Part shown: positions 44,363 through 57,496 of the stretch, in pieces
Layout of the letters: every line of letters begins with the position of its first letter
Position numbering within the stretch: the first letter of the stretch is position 1
DNA from: Epiperipatus broadwayi
Taxonomy: Eukaryota; Onychophora; Udeonychophora; Euonychophora; Peripatidae
Reading direction: 5' to 3'
Length of the DNA stretch: 64,000 nucleotides
NCBI GenBank assembly: GCA_028023455.1
Contig: JAQFVV010012423.1
Coordinates: 6,242,269-6,306,268, forward strand
The notes under the pieces: model-generated
Database searches by the model: none
Told to the model about the DNA's origin: nothing
What the model saw: only the letters and a program-made list of their open reading frames with translations
Position numbers and translations under genes: made by a program

Positions 44363-45757
44363 TATATCTTATAACCATAAAGATTATCATTATAATGTAT
44401 ATGTGTATACATTTTGTGATATTTCAAGCAGCCATGTTTAATGAGATGTCAAGTAATTTCTTACTTAAATGGAAACTGTATTGCTATGTTAAATGACATT
44501 TTAACTGGTTTTCAGTAATACTGAAGACATTAAATCTATTGACTGAAATCTGTTTCCAACAAAAAATTATCCTTGAATTATTAGAACATTTCTATAGAAA
44601 ATATAAGTAAAATAATATTAGCATTATTACATATTTATGTAGTGATTAAAATTAATTATACATATATGTATGTTAAATCAGTTTTGTTTAGCATTAAACA
44701 CTGGGATTATATCTGTATATGCATGTGTGTGTTTACAAAAAACAAATATAATACTAAAGGGCTTGCATTTATATAATTATTATCTGATAAGTTTACCATT
44801 CCAGTGATCTATATTGTAACACTATGGAAAATAGGGGGTTAATACAAATAGAATTTGAGATTACAATGTCTTATGATTGGGTAGCTATTTGTAACAGTAC
44901 ACTATATTAAGCATAATTATGAGATGGGAACTCATCATCACCCCCAAATAAACAAAATAAAAAATTTAATATAAAAGGCATGAGAGATCACTCTGAGAGA
45001 TCAGCGCAGCTAACTATAAGGTTACCAGCACTACCTAAAAGTAATAACCATTCATCATCATGAATGATCAACAATAAAAATAATCAACAGTCAATTTGGT
45101 GACTGAATTTAAAATGGGTCTACTATAGAACAGGTTAATTATTTAGCCCTTGCTAGCTTGGGATGCATTATTAAAACCATAATTTTCATGCACAAATTTA
45201 AGTGCTAATCCATAAGAATACAACAGTAAAAAATACTGCTGGGATACTAAAACATGCTGATTATCATCAATGATCTGTCCACTTAGTACCTTTAATGTAC
45301 TGTCCAACTTTAAACTTAGTTTCTAATAAATACCAAACTAATTAAAATGTAATACATGGACTTTAAAGGATGTCCCTTTGCACTAATCCAGGATTATCAT
45401 CATCTAAGTGTTCATAACACTAAACATAACATCTACACCATATAACTTTTATGCACAAATCTAGCTCAGGAAACAAGAACTCTATAAATTATTATTATGA
45501 GAAAGAGATAAATAAATAAATAAAGCAGTTTATTATAAATAACCTTAAATAATTCATAAGCTTACCCTACTATACGTAAATAGTCTTATTGGGATTATTT
45601 AAAAAATCCTAGAACATTAAACTGTCATAAAATAAAATAAAATCATACACACTACAATTTATGAAACAGAAATTGGATAAATTAAGAAACTAAGACTAAA
45701 AAAATTAAAGTAGTCTCATCTGCCGAACCCCCTGATGCAAAGCTACTTTTGAAAATA
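44363..45757. other. A+T-rich DNA; possible LTR start at 44815
   Basis: TGTAACACTATGG at 44815 follows ATAT, as do the four LTR elements in this window, but I could not find a matching end. Otherwise featureless. Confidence 0.3.
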
Positions 45758-45775
45758 AAAAATTAAAGTAGTCTT

Positions 45776-45874
45776 GCATTGGTGGTCGAGAGGTCAGCAT
45801 GACTGCCTTGCACTTGCAGGCAGTTGCCCAGGTTGTGGGTTCGCATCCCAGCTGATGCTATGACAATTAAAAAC
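45776..45874 (+). mobile_element. tRNA-derived SINE copy 3 (best tRNA match)
   Basis: GCATTGGTGGTCGAGAGGTC (A box) is followed by GTGGGTTCGCATCCCAGC (near-perfect B box) and GATGCTATGACAATT with an A-rich tail. It is flanked by exact AAAAATTAAAGTA at 45758-45770 and 45875-45887. The spacing fits a Leu/Ser-like tRNA with a long variable arm. The ends do not form an acceptor stem, so it is a SINE and not a tRNA gene. Confidence 0.8.
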
Positions 45875-45887
45875 AAAAATTAAAGTA

Positions 45888-46362
45888 ATAGAATATTTTA
45901 CTCTCTAAATTAGAATAATGTCGATCAACTAAGCATACATATCAACAAAGCTAATGGATAAATTGGTATCATTCTATATTTTCGTAATTGTTTGATGTTT
46001 ACATAGCTCAGTGAGAGATCCAGTCACCTTCATTCTGATTATATATAATTTAGTTATAAATATTTATTATATTTACATAATAACAAAGTTAAAGCTCCTA
46101 ATTATAGATAACTATTGTAGATATACAATGAGACGTGTGGCCACATGTAATAATTTTGATGATTTCAATGAGAATTATGATGTGAGAGTAAAGCCTTCAA
46201 AAGATTTCTATGCTTATGTTTCTTTTTAATTTTTCAGTAGTTGTCTATACTGGAAGTTTAGTGATCCTAATTAATGATATTAATCATATTTTATTCCATA
46301 GATAACGTTTTATCACTTATCAATTATTCATTCAAATTCTTACAAACACACACAAATATATA
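45888..46362. other. A+T-rich DNA without recognisable feature
   Basis: A 72-codon frame at 46011-46229 has no recognisable domain. Ends in a short (AT)n run. Confidence 0.45.
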
Positions 46363-46842
46363 TATATATGACAACTTGTTGATATACAATTTAATTTAAT
46401 ATTATTAAATCGATTGTCATTCACATATAATCCTTCTCAAGATGCCATTTTTAAAATTTATCAAGTGACTATAAATGTTCTACAGCTTTATAGTCTCTAT
46501 TAGTCATTACTAGAAATAAGCTCATGAAAAAATAATATATATATATACATTAAATTTACACTCATATATATATACATATATTTTACATGCTCTTATTCAT
46601 CTTTCTTCTATCTTATAATGGATGTATATATATATGTGTAAATTTAAAAATTACTGGTATATATATATATTTTTTACTTTTTTATAAGTTTATTACTAGT
46701 GATGACTACTAAAAAGTGTATAAAGATGTAGAGCATTCCTTGTCTAATAAATTTTAAAAATAGTATCGTGAGAAGCTTCATATGTGAACGAAATTGATTT
46801 GATATTATTAAATTAAATTGTATATCAACACGTTGTCTATTA
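46363..46842. repeat. 480-bp fold-back element with about 200-bp arms
   Basis: The left arm (46363-46562) and right arm (46640-46842) are imperfect reverse complements over their whole length. They begin GACAAC(T/G)TGTTGATATACA and reach GTAAATTTA at the loop. The loop is A+T-rich. It may be a hairpin MITE or an inverted retroelement dimer; no tRNA boxes are seen. Confidence 0.65.
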
Positions 46843-46961
46843 TTTCGATTTATATCTAATTTATCAATTGATTAAGAGTTTATAATTGTTTTGACATTAT
46901 GACCGTATAATTTATTGAAAAATGGCTTTTACAAAAATTTTCTGCACTTCAAGTAAATGCA

Positions 46962-47152
46962 TTAGTATATAGGGGGTTTGAACTCAGACTTTTACACGAC
47001 GCACAACTATCCACGCTATCTCATACTACTGTCACACTTGATCACACACATATCGAAAAGATGTGTGTGATCAAGTGTATCAGCAGTATGAGGTAGCGTG
47101 GATAGTTGAGAGTCGTGTGAAAGTCTGAGTTCAACCCCCTATATATTATATA
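46962..47152. repeat. Near-perfect palindrome with a tRNA-like segment
   Basis: Arms of about 90 bp meet near 47055-47062 (for example GATCACACACAT against ATGTGTGTGATC; ATAGGGGGTTTGAACTCAGA against TCTGAGTTCAACCCCCTAT). On the plus strand the right arm reads GGTAGCGTGGATAGTTGAGA and, about 20 nt on, CTGAGTTCAACCCC. This recalls A and B boxes of a tRNA-derived SINE. It is an inverted pair of short tRNA-like units. Confidence 0.55.
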
Positions 47153-48965
47153 TTGGAGTGCAGGTATGAAAAAGCATGTACTGTAGAAAAAATTCATATA
47201 GTAAATTAATTAGATTATGAGAAATTTTAACATAGTTAATTTTTTATTGTTTAGTCTAACAATGATAAGACTTGTTTTATTTTATTTTTAAACACATTAC
47301 TCCAATTATTTAAATTATTATTCTATTAAGACTCCTAAGAAACAAAAGTTGTGAAGAACATGATGAAAAAATATTGTGAATGAATGAGTATAAAGTTGAT
47401 AAGAAAAAAGGAAAGTAGATCTTTAAAAAGGTGAAAGGTATCAAAGTAAAGAATAAATATGTTTGTTATGATCATAAAGATTAAGATGTAAGGCCTTTCA
47501 ATAATTGTTAATTATGATGCTTCTATATTTATATTAATCTTATATATATATATGAAAAGTATTTACACAGTTTAAGTATACCCAAACAATGCCACTTCGT
47601 TTGTTTTTTTTTTCAAATAATGCTAATTTTGTACTCATTTATTTTATACTGTTAGTTAATTGCATTTTCTTTAAATAGCAAATTATAAATATGACATTTT
47701 GCTCTAGAAAGTGCGTGGAACAAAATAATAAAGTTATTGTAATATTAAACTTATTCTAGATAGCATATTATTTGCACTGTTTTAATTGGATTTATTCTTT
47801 GTGTTCTTTACTTCATATCAGTTAACTTGACAGAAAATTCCTTGTGATAAGTAAATAGAACTAATTAAGTTAAATCTGAAATATCAATTTTAAAAACTAT
47901 TTATTAAACTTGCAAACAAAACGTTATTTTTTATATAAAACTAAAGATTATATATATAAGTAGGACAAAATAACGTAGATACCCGTAATGTCTATTAAGA
48001 AAAAATAGGTCTTTAATTTATATTAAAAATTATTTATATTCTATATAAAATAAAATTATATAATATTTTAATCATATCTAGAAAAATATTAAACATTGTC
48101 TGAAAATGTCAGCGGTAGAATCGTAGGATATCAACTTTTTTCTCATTCAAGTGTGTCACATTGAAATTCTTGAGTGTTTAAATAAGGAAACTAAAAAACC
48201 CATGATTGATATGTAATGATACTTTTATGTTATTCAAATCAACATTAAACTGTTTAATGCATTAATTAAAGAATTACAATTTTGAAAGATGGTAATATTA
48301 TACATAAATTGCACCATGAAATAATTTGAGTCATCCCTATGCAGTTCAATACAGTGGTAGAATGGCAAACTCCAGGACTCAAAGACCTTGAATTGCAGCT
48401 CCATGTGTCATATACAGTACCAAGCAATAAATTATTTGAATATTTTTTTCTATATGTGGTTTGGAGCTTTGAATTTGGAGCTCAAGATCCATGAATCATA
48501 GTCCTAGATCAGCATTTCCAATATTCAAACTTTTTATGAACTCCTGAGTAATAAATCATCAATTACTATTATTATCAAATTCCATGCTAATCTCTGCAGT
48601 AATTTTCAGTGTGGTCTTGAGTTTTAATTGAAATTCTTTAATTTATGATCACATTGCTCATAGAACATTTGATTAGATAATTATTAATGAATGCATTTAC
48701 CAATCTTGAACTGCCAATTTTAAAACACTAAGCATTTTTGAATTCCAATATTCCAATTAACAGAGCACTAAAAATTTCATCTCTTCAAAATTTACAGGAA
48801 CTTTAGAATTTACTTTTATTTGCTTATGAAAATGACAATTTTTTGCCAGATACTTATGATTACGTTGTAAGGTTATTTATGTAAAAAAAAACAAAAACAT
48901 ATCTATGGCTTTTAAACATATTACCTAATGTTAAAAATATAGTCCTAACATGTCTGTTCATGTAC
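47153..48965. other. A+T-rich DNA; two weak tRNA-like stretches
   Basis: Segments near 48105-48180 (GTCAGCGGTAGAATCGTAGG) and 48345-48415 (CAGTGGTAGAATGGCAAACT, CTTGAATTGCAGCTCC) resemble worn tRNA-derived sequence. No gene is supported. Confidence 0.3.
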
Positions 48966-48976
48966 ATTTCAATGTG

Positions 48977-49165
48977 GGTATAGATAGATAGATAGACAGA
49001 CAGACAGACCAACAGGTAGGTAGGTAGGTAGGTGGGTAGACAAGTGGTTGGGTGGGTGGCAGGGGGGACAGGTGGGCAGGGGAGCAGGTAAGTGGGCAGG
49101 TAGATAAATAGATAGTTAGATAGATAGGTAGGTAGGGATGAGGTAGGTAGGTAGATGGATGGGTG
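48977..49165. repeat. Compound tetranucleotide microsatellite
   Basis: (GATA)n passes into (GACA)n, then (GGTA)n and GGTGGGTA-type units. The overlapping minus-strand frame is made of repeat peptides and is not a gene. Confidence 0.9.
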
Positions 49166-49169
49166 GTAG

Positions 49170-51060
49170 TTTGGATGAATGGATTGATAGATTGCTTATG
49201 ATTTTCTAATGGAAAAACTGTACTGAATAACAACATTGATTGTAGTTCATCTATGTAAAAAAGAAGTCTGTCCAATACATTTTTTCTTTATGTATATAAA
49301 ACTTATGAGACTAAGAATGTTTATAGTAAATAAATAGATTTATTTTATTCCATTTTTAAAATTTATTGGCTGAAGAATATAAAAAGATGTTTTATTTTTT
49401 AAAATTTTTTCCAACTAGCATTTAATTTATTTAATTCACATTTTTCATTTATGGTATCAAGATTTTTATAGTTTCTGTTAATAATGTTTAGATATATTTG
49501 TCAATTTTAGTCTGGATTTGTGTTTTTATAAAATTTATATTATGTTTTTTAAAAAAAAGATAGATTGAACTTCTCCCCATGATAAAAGTTTGATTTTCTG
49601 ACATTAGTTCTACAACTGGTTTATATAAAAATAAGTAGGAAAATACCCGGAATTTAATTTTGATTTAATATCCAAAAAATTTTATTCTTTAAGCAAATAT
49701 TTCACCTTTTTAAATAATATTGTAAAGGTGTTGATTTTATTTCCTATGAAAACATCACTTTTATTAGTTACCATCACTTTTATGTAAAGTAGATCTGTCT
49801 TTATTTCTGAATTATCAAAGTTTCTTCCTAATAGTAGAAAGTAATCTTATTAATGATATTGTGATTGCAAGTATTGACAAATATTGCTTAGAAGCACCTT
49901 TTTGGTAATAATAAGTTATGATAAATAAGACCTTTGTAAGAACAGTTTTGGGTTCTAGCTAACAAAGATCTAGCTACAGAAAATAAATGAGTTGAATGTT
50001 GATTATTAAAGTTTTGTAGATATTAGTCTATATGTGTTCGTTTTCTGTACAATGTATGTAATAGTGAATCATTTTTATTTAATTGATAAAAAAAACTATT
50101 TAAAAATGGAGTTAATTGTTTTTTGTTTTTTTTTCACAGTGAATTTAATGTTGTTGTTCAAAAATTTAAGAAAATCATAAGAGATGTTCTACCATTGGAA
50201 TAAACGATGAAGATGTTATCAACAGTAAAGCAAAACATAATAATAATATATTAGAGATATGTTCTGTAATGACTATATCAACTGGCATCCAAACTACAAA
50301 TACATTCACTTAGAGAATATGCTGGCACATTATTCTCATTATTTGATGCTATGAAATTTTAACTTCTTCAGAAAACTAATTTTTAAAATATTTCAATACT
50401 GTGTCTAATTGTATTTAAACTAACTAATGCAGTGTTTAAACCACATATTTTTGTTGATGTGGGTAACACTTGGCATGTTATTAATGTCAGTGCACTATTT
50501 TCTTATCAAACTGATTGCACTTATAAAATGATAATTTACACAAGTTATTCCAACTCTTTCACAGTGGCTTGAATTGAATAAAAATTGACTTTGCTATGTT
50601 AGTGTTTATTGCATGGTTGTGTTAAAAAAGGGTTTGTTTACATTTGAGTCTTTGAGTCTGCTTTAATATTTTGCCTTTATAACATCATTTGTAAGACTAT
50701 TTTTCTCTGTAAAAAATAAAATGGCATACATAAATAATCATTTAATGAGTAATGACATTTAATAAAGAGTATGGCACATTGTATTAACCAAATATGAGTA
50801 ATAAATTGTTTATATAAATTGTCAATCATTCTTTCAATGCTATGTTTTTACAGAAATTTCTAACTTGTGAGGAAAAATAAAGTCTGCATTTAATGGCATG
50901 ACTATGCTGCAAAGTTGTTTTCATATACTGAAATACAGACTTACACAAGAATCATGAAATTTATATTAGCAAAGATGTTAAATTGTTCATAAACAAATAT
51001 GTTTAATTTACATTTACAAAATAAGATTAATACTTGTTATTTTAAACTTTGCAATCTCCA
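49170..51060. other. A+T-rich DNA; short dispersed direct repeat
   Basis: A roughly 60-bp segment with CAATGCTATGTTTTT and AAATAAAGTCTGCAT occurs at about 50836-50895 and again at 51599-51660. No gene is recognised. Confidence 0.4.
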
Positions 51061-51127
51061 AATATATATATGTGTGTATGTGTGTATATATGTATATATT
51101 TTTTATATATATATATATATATATATG
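51061..51127. repeat. (TATG)n/(AT)n microsatellite
   Basis: Alternating TATG and TA units lead into the G-rich tract. Confidence 0.8.
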
Positions 51128-51255
51128 AAAGAGGGGAATAAAATTGGGGGCCAAGGGGAAGGAAGGGGGAGGGAGAAAAAAGAAGTCGGAGGGGGGAAAG
51201 GGAAGGGGGGGGAAGGAGAAGGGGAGGAGTTAGTAAGGTTTTTTTTAGAGGGATA
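51128..51255 (+). repeat. Purine-rich G-run tract
   Basis: Almost pure G+A on the plus strand, with many runs of three or more G (GGGGGCC, GGGGGAGGG, GGGGGGG). It could form G-quadruplex or triplex structures. The frames over it are low-complexity and not genes. Confidence 0.75.
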
Positions 51256-51337
51256 TGTATGTGTGTGTATATGTAAGAAATAGACCCAGAACATATCTTT
51301 TCTAATTTAAATTTCTGCTCCTTGTATAAATAAGTCT

Positions 51338-51440
<103 letters not shown>

Positions 51441-52018
51441 CAACTTTGTGGCATATGATAAAGAAGTTAACTTTTGATTGTGGCATTAAATACATGCTTT
51501 ATCTTTAATAATAAGATAGAATTTTCTGGAAAAACATAGTGTTGGGGAGGTGATTGATATTTTATAATAGAATTTATCAGATATATGCACTGGGTATATC
51601 CAATGCTATGTTTTTTCACAAAATTTTACCTTATGGGTAAAAAGATAAAGTCTGCATAAAGGAATTTGATGTTAATTGAAAGGAATCTTTGATTCCTTTT
51701 GGAAGCCTTAAAAGAACTGAACAGAGCAAATTCCTAATGTCCACTTCAAATATTCTTTTAATTGCAACTGTTATTATTATGTGACTATTTATATAGTACA
51801 TAAACATGGATGGGCTGCTCACTAACATGCATTAGCTAGTATTATGAATTTATTAGCTTTTTTTTCTGAATTGAGAACAATAAACAACATTGTCTTTGTT
51901 CTCAATCACCTGATAGCCTTAAATGAAATATCAGTTGAGTTTTTTTAAAGATAGAATTAATGGGTATGTAAATATTTTTTTCTAATGGATATACAATCAT
52001 GACAAACCCAAATAAATC

Positions 52019-52760
52019 ATGGCTCTTACTACCAGTAGCTTGAAAAATTGCCAGCCAAGGCTAAAGGATGCTATAAATCTCCTGATTGTGTACCGAGGCT
52101 GTCATTTGATGATGAGCTTTTATTTAAGTACTTATAATTGCAGATCACTTTCAAGTGAAGAAAGATTGCAAGAATTGGAAAAAGAACTTTCTAATATTAA
52201 ATGGGATATTACTGGACTTTGTGAAATTAGAAGAAAAGATGAAGAGACAATTGATATAATTACAAAGGCATAAACATTAGAAGTACAAGTGAAGTAGGAT
52301 TTATCATAAATAATAAATGGAAAAACAATATTGTACAAGACAGAGTGGCAATGTTAGTTATTTATCTTAATAGCAGATATCAAATGCAAATAATTCAGGA
52401 TTTATGCCTCAACAATATCCCATTGTGATAAGGAAGTAAAGTATTTTATATTGATGTACAAAAGACTTAATTAAGCTGAACATTTTAAAATTGTTATGCT
52501 AGAATTGATAAACAATTGAAAAATAGAAGTGCTATAGGTAACATTGGTTACATGGTAGAAATGAGAAGGGACACAGATTTGTGGAGTTTTCAGAAAAAGA
52601 AAAGCTTTATATTATGAAATGTTTATTAAGAAATGTTAAATCAAAATGGACACAGAAGCATCCACATGAAGGTACAGCAAAATTGGATTATATTTTGTTT
52701 AACAGAAACTATGTATTTCAAGATTGTAATGTTCTAAATAAATTCTTTTTTATTCAGGGT
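52019..52760 (+). pseudogene. RTE-type LINE endonuclease fragment
   Basis: The frame from 52019 gains family identity at about 52120: LSTYNCRSLSSEERLQELEK and KWDITGLCEIRRKDEE, the opening of the RTE endonuclease often annotated as craniofacial development protein 2-like. After a stop at 52273 and frame changes, further blocks follow: VGFIINNKWKNNIV and VAMLVIYLNSRYQMQIIQ. Then come EFSEKEKLYIMKCLL and KWTQKHPHEGTAKLDYILFN at 52581-52720, which corresponds to the IDYIL block. The reverse transcriptase is missing. Several stops and shifts make this a dead 3'-truncated fragment. Confidence 0.75.
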
Positions 52761-52874
52761 TTTCTTATATGTATATCCATACATATACTAGGCTATCTAA
52801 ACCTAGATAAAGTTACATTAGATACCTATTTATATTCTACTAGGTTTAAACCTCAGTTGGTACACTATTTATAA

Positions 52875-54985
52875 CAGCATGTAGGATTTTCCTATTGATA
52901 ATCATATCACTAAGGGAAAAACATCCTCATTATTCTCTAGAAATTCTCAGATGAATTATCATATAAGAGTCTAACATCATAAATTCATATTTAATATTCT
53001 CATAAGTGTTACTAGCTCACATTTAATACAATATGTTTATTGGTGGCAATTCATTAAACCTTGAGTGACCTTCAATGATCTTGAATGCTAGTCATTATCT
53101 CTTCATTATCTCCTATGATGGCTCACAAATAATAAACAAACACGGTGAGAATCATTATTTATATATGGCCATTTATTATATTTGTTTGGAATATTAATTA
53201 ATATGATGATGATGATAATGATGCTTTTAGTCACAGCTTTATAACTAACTCACAACACAAATTTTATCTTTTACCAATCTATAATTATTTACCAACATAT
53301 TGTTATATTTAAACTACGTCTTAACGATTGATATTTATCAGTGATAATGATGATTAAACTACCTTCACAAGACAATGATTAACTCTTAAGAAATATATAC
53401 ACCACTTTTAATACAACAAATTAAAATGTATTATTGGTCAATTATTAATAATACAAATAGAAAAGTTACATAATTAATAATAAAATTAAATACCTTCAAA
53501 TAATAATAATGATAACCAAAGGCCTCCCCCCCCCCTCAATGAAACTAAAATTCAATCATCAATGTTATATAGTGTGATATGTGTATGTTCATATCTCTAA
53601 TGGGCGAATAGAAATCTTATTTCATAAAAATATTTTAATTTTTAAAATAAACACTCGATACATGCACATACTCGCATATTGCATATAACATTCATTTCTA
53701 TATTTATAAACTTAAAAATAATAAACAAGACGTAAGTGGAGAACATTAGTTAAATTATAGAAATAATAATATCTAACGAAAATGGTTTGAAATTACTTAT
53801 CTCAATTTCCATTAATCTAGGTTACTTATCACTTTAAAATCTATCTCTCATGATGATAAAATTTTACCCTTATCGATTTGTACATTTATATTCAACAAAT
53901 ATACATGTAATCATATTATATTACTAGGTGTGTGTGTATCTGACACTTCCCATTATCAATAAAATTTGTATTTAACCCTTTACATATAATATAATACAAG
54001 ATTTATATAAAACCCGAATTAATACATAATAAAGACATTTGATAAAAAATATATATATACACATATAAATGGTTACAATATATATATAACTGTGGACTGA
54101 TATGGGGTTGTAGGTTGAATGAAAAGAGTCTGAAAAAAAAATGAAATATTCATCTCCATTTCATTTTCTTATTTTAAGGTAACAGTATTGCAATATTGTA
54201 GACAGTGGTCAATTCTGGCAAATAAGATATTACAAGATTTTTAAAATAAATAAATTTAGAATGAGGAAATGAGAAGAATTATTTTTCTCATGTTTTTGTC
54301 TCTGAATAGCAATTATTGAACCATTTAAAATTACAATTAATTAAATAATAATATGACAAATTCCAAACATTTTTAAATAATAAGAATATAAATAATCAAT
54401 ATTTTTTAAGAATAATTATAAAAGAGAGAAGAAAAAATATAAAAAATAATAAAATAAAATTTTCTACTTTCACTTCAGGAACTTTATTTATCTATATGTT
54501 TGTCAATATTTTTTTTAAAAAAGGAGAAAAGTTAGAATATTAATGTTCTTTTTTAAAGAATGCTGTTTTTAGTTAAAGTTCATTTTCTCTCTTTCTCTCT
54601 AAAAAAAAATTAAAATGTTTTGCAACATTAAAAAATTATTCTGTTTTTAATAATTAGGAAGAAAAAATAACTACAGAGGAATTTTTTAATTATTATGTTG
54701 TAATTGGAAATTTAATTTTAGAAAAAAGGGATATAATCTTTTTGTAAAAGGAGAATCAATTGCTCAAGATTTATTTTTGTCATGTCTGAGATAATATGTG
54801 ATTGTGTAGATAACAAGATAGTTTTCAAAAAATAAAATATTGGAGGTAAAAGCAATAAATTTAGTGTCTAGGCAGTATTGGTCAACCAGTTGAAAAGAGA
54901 ACAGCAGTAGCAGCTCAACTCATAAGTAAAATAGTGAAAAATTAAATTGTAGTCAAAAGTTAGACTGATCTTGCTTCTAGTTTTT
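52875..54985. other. A+T-rich DNA; possible LTR end at 54077
   Basis: GGTTACA at 54071-54077 followed by (AT)n is like the 3' end of the LTRs here (or TGTAACC as a minus-strand start), but no partner end was found. Poly-C near 53526, T-rich tracts near 54510-54610. No gene. Confidence 0.3.
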
Positions 54986-55024
54986 AAAAATGATTATTAA
55001 CATGGAATTGAAGGAAACCATATG

Positions 55025-55495
55025 CTAACTTTAAGATAAATGCTGAGCATCACTAATCCAATATGTAACCTGTTTCACTAAAGGAAAATGGAGATACAGA
55101 AGATTATCCATGAGAGAAATTTGCACCAAGCCTTGTGAGTCTAACTCAAATCATGATTGTCTCAGCATGTTTAATCTGACCTGAAAATATGTGCTACTCT
55201 AAAAATTGTTATATTTTTAAGTGGACAAATTCAGCCTATGCTAACCTGACCTGAAAATCTGCATTACTCTGCCAATTATTATACAGTAAAATAGATACCT
55301 TTATCTGTGCTAAACTGATCTCAAAATCATTGATAATCTGGAAAATATTACTGTCACTTTAAACTAAAAACCTGATGCTACAGAAACTTAATATAGCTTT
55401 TAATCTGAAATAATGGATTACCTCAATCTATGCTAATCTGACCTGAAAATCTGTGTTAATCAGAATTATCATAATAGAGAAATTCAACTTGTGTT
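55025..55495 (+). repeat. Degenerate tandem repeat, about 70-80 bp period
   Basis: (T/C)AATCTGACCTGAAAATCTG-like segments recur at about 55170, 55240, 55310 and 55436 with variable spacing, each followed by TACTCT or TAATC and an A+T-rich spacer. An old minisatellite is the simplest reading. Confidence 0.45.
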
Positions 55496-56791
55496 AATAT
55501 ACTTTGTAAATTACTATCATAATTTTAAACTGAGCATGGAAACTGCAAGAAGAAAAAGATATCCTGAAAAGATACTGACAATTATAACTACAAAAAGAAC
55601 AAAGAATGAAACATGGCAAAATAAAGTATACTTGATGTGCACATCCTCATTTACACATTTCATTTATATTTTTTTTCATTTATGAATCTTAATTTTTAGG
55701 GCAAATATTAATTAATGACACTAAATAAATTTTTTGATGTTTTATTCTAAACATTTTCCCCTGTCAAAATATTAAAATGTATGGGGTCTTCCATTTTCAA
55801 AAGAAATTGGGAAGAAGATTTTAGCTTATCTTAATTTTTTATCTTTTATTGTAAAGTATTGTTTTCAGGTTTAATCATTATAATGATGAAATAATTGAAT
55901 TACAGTAAATGTTAATTGAGTAATATGAATCAACAAAAAAAATCTTATTTGTTTTATGAAATTATATATCTTATACAGAATGTGCTAGGTTTGAAATTAT
56001 AATATTACCATACTTTTCTGAATTTACTATTTATTACTTTACTTTATTAAGTTTTAAAAAATAATAGTTTTAAAATTATTTCTGTGTATTCATGTCTTAT
56101 TCATCCAATTATCATTTCTATGAACTGTCAGTAGATATGAATTGGTTTCATCATAGCATCAAGCTTTGAATGATTTGTAAATTATCCCATTTAAGCTATT
56201 TAAAGTAAAATGGATTAAAGTTATGCATTTGCATTTTCTCTTGTTCTATGTTACAGTCCTTAGGGTCCTTGTGATGCTAAATTACTTCTTGAGAAATAAT
56301 GATATATATATAATCAATTATTTGGATGGCACAAAGATTAAAATCACCTTTAAAGTTCATTCACTAGACTTTATTTGTAAAGATTTGAAATTAATTTATA
56401 GAATCAGTACATTAAAAGTGTCACATGGCTAGGGCATTTATGATGATCAGCATGTATCAGAATTTCAGCATTTTCTATTATGATAGATATTTTGACAATA
56501 ATATATGTGTGCAGATAAAAATGTACTGATGTTTTGTATGACCTAGATTAGGCATTGGTCAAATAAATAGCCTATATTTTAATAGTGATCCTCTTTTAGA
56601 TCCTGTCATAGGGGATGACTATTGATTATTATAGTTTAATGCTGATGATGTAACTTATTATAACTACTTTATTCTCTGTTGATTCTCTCATGATTCTTTT
56701 ATATTTGTTGATGATTATTGTGTTCTTGTTCATTTATTTTGGAATGATGTTTTTCTATCTTTCCATATTACCCCATGTCATATATATATAT
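55496..56791. other. A+T-rich DNA without recognisable feature
   Basis: Frames at 55491-55685 and 56223-56432 have no recognisable domain. Ends in (AT)n. Confidence 0.45.
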
Positions 56792-56795
56792 ATAT

Positions 56796-57496
56796 TGTAA
56801 CTTAAAAAAAGTTGATAAAATTACAATCGTTACCATATACCTGAGATAAAAAGGAGTCTATAGAATGATGGGAGATGTGGTTAAAAAGAGAGAAATTTTT
56901 TTTTTAGTAAATTTTTTTTTTTTTTATCAGTAAATTTTTTTTTTGTCTTACAAAATTGTCTTGGCCATATGGTCTTATTTTAGATTTGCATATGATGACA
57001 TTTAAGATGATTTAATTTTTCATTGATGATGATAAAATGGGTACAGCCATAAAACAGCTTAGTTCTTTTTCTCTCAATTTTGAAAATATATGTATATCAC
57101 AACTTAAGACAGAGGTGAAATAAATAATAGAATTTTTTTTTGAAATGTTTATTTAGTTAAATGGATGCCCAACTGGGGCATGATATGTTACCATATACCT
57201 GAGATAAAAAGGAGTCTATAGAATGATGGGAGATGTGGTTAAAAAGAGAGATTTTTTTTTTCAGTAAATTTTTTTTTTTGTCTTACAAAATTGTTTTGGT
57301 CATATGGTCTTATTTTAGATTTGCATATGATGACATTTAAGATGATTTAATTTTTCATTGATGATGATAAAATGGGTACAGCCATAAAACAGCTTAGTTC
57401 TTTTTCTCTCAATTTTGAAAATATATGTATATCACAACTTAAGACAGAGGTGAAATAAATAATAGAATTTTTTTTTGAAATGTTTATTTAGTTACA
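56796..57496 (+). mobile_element. Collapsed LTR element: LTR, primer site, 5'-truncated LTR
   Basis: TGTAACTTAA (56796) to AGTTACA (57496), with ATAT outside both ends. It contains a 366-bp LTR (56796-57161, ending GTTAAA), the Lys-type primer site TGGATGCCCAACTGGGGC (57162-57179), seven further bases, and a second LTR copy from 57187 that lacks its first 33 bp. The LTR copies are nearly identical (starting TTACCATATACCTGAGATAA). All coding interior is gone. It is either an internal deletion or a terminal-repeat-in-miniature derivative. Confidence 0.72.
57162..57179 (+). promoter_or_regulatory. Primer-binding site, tRNA-Lys-like
   Basis: TGGATGCCCAACTGGGGC directly after an LTR end. It aligns with TGGCGCCCAACGTGGGGC with small gaps. 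Confidence 0.6.

Noticed and set aside
48958-49275. 105-codon Pro/Thr/Tyr/Leu-rich frame
   Set aside because: Translation of the GATA/GACA/GGTA microsatellite.
55025-55495. CRISPR array (also considered for the LTR tandem repeats)
   Set aside because: Repeats are degenerate, units lack a conserved short repeat with unique spacers, no cas genes are present and the DNA is eukaryotic.
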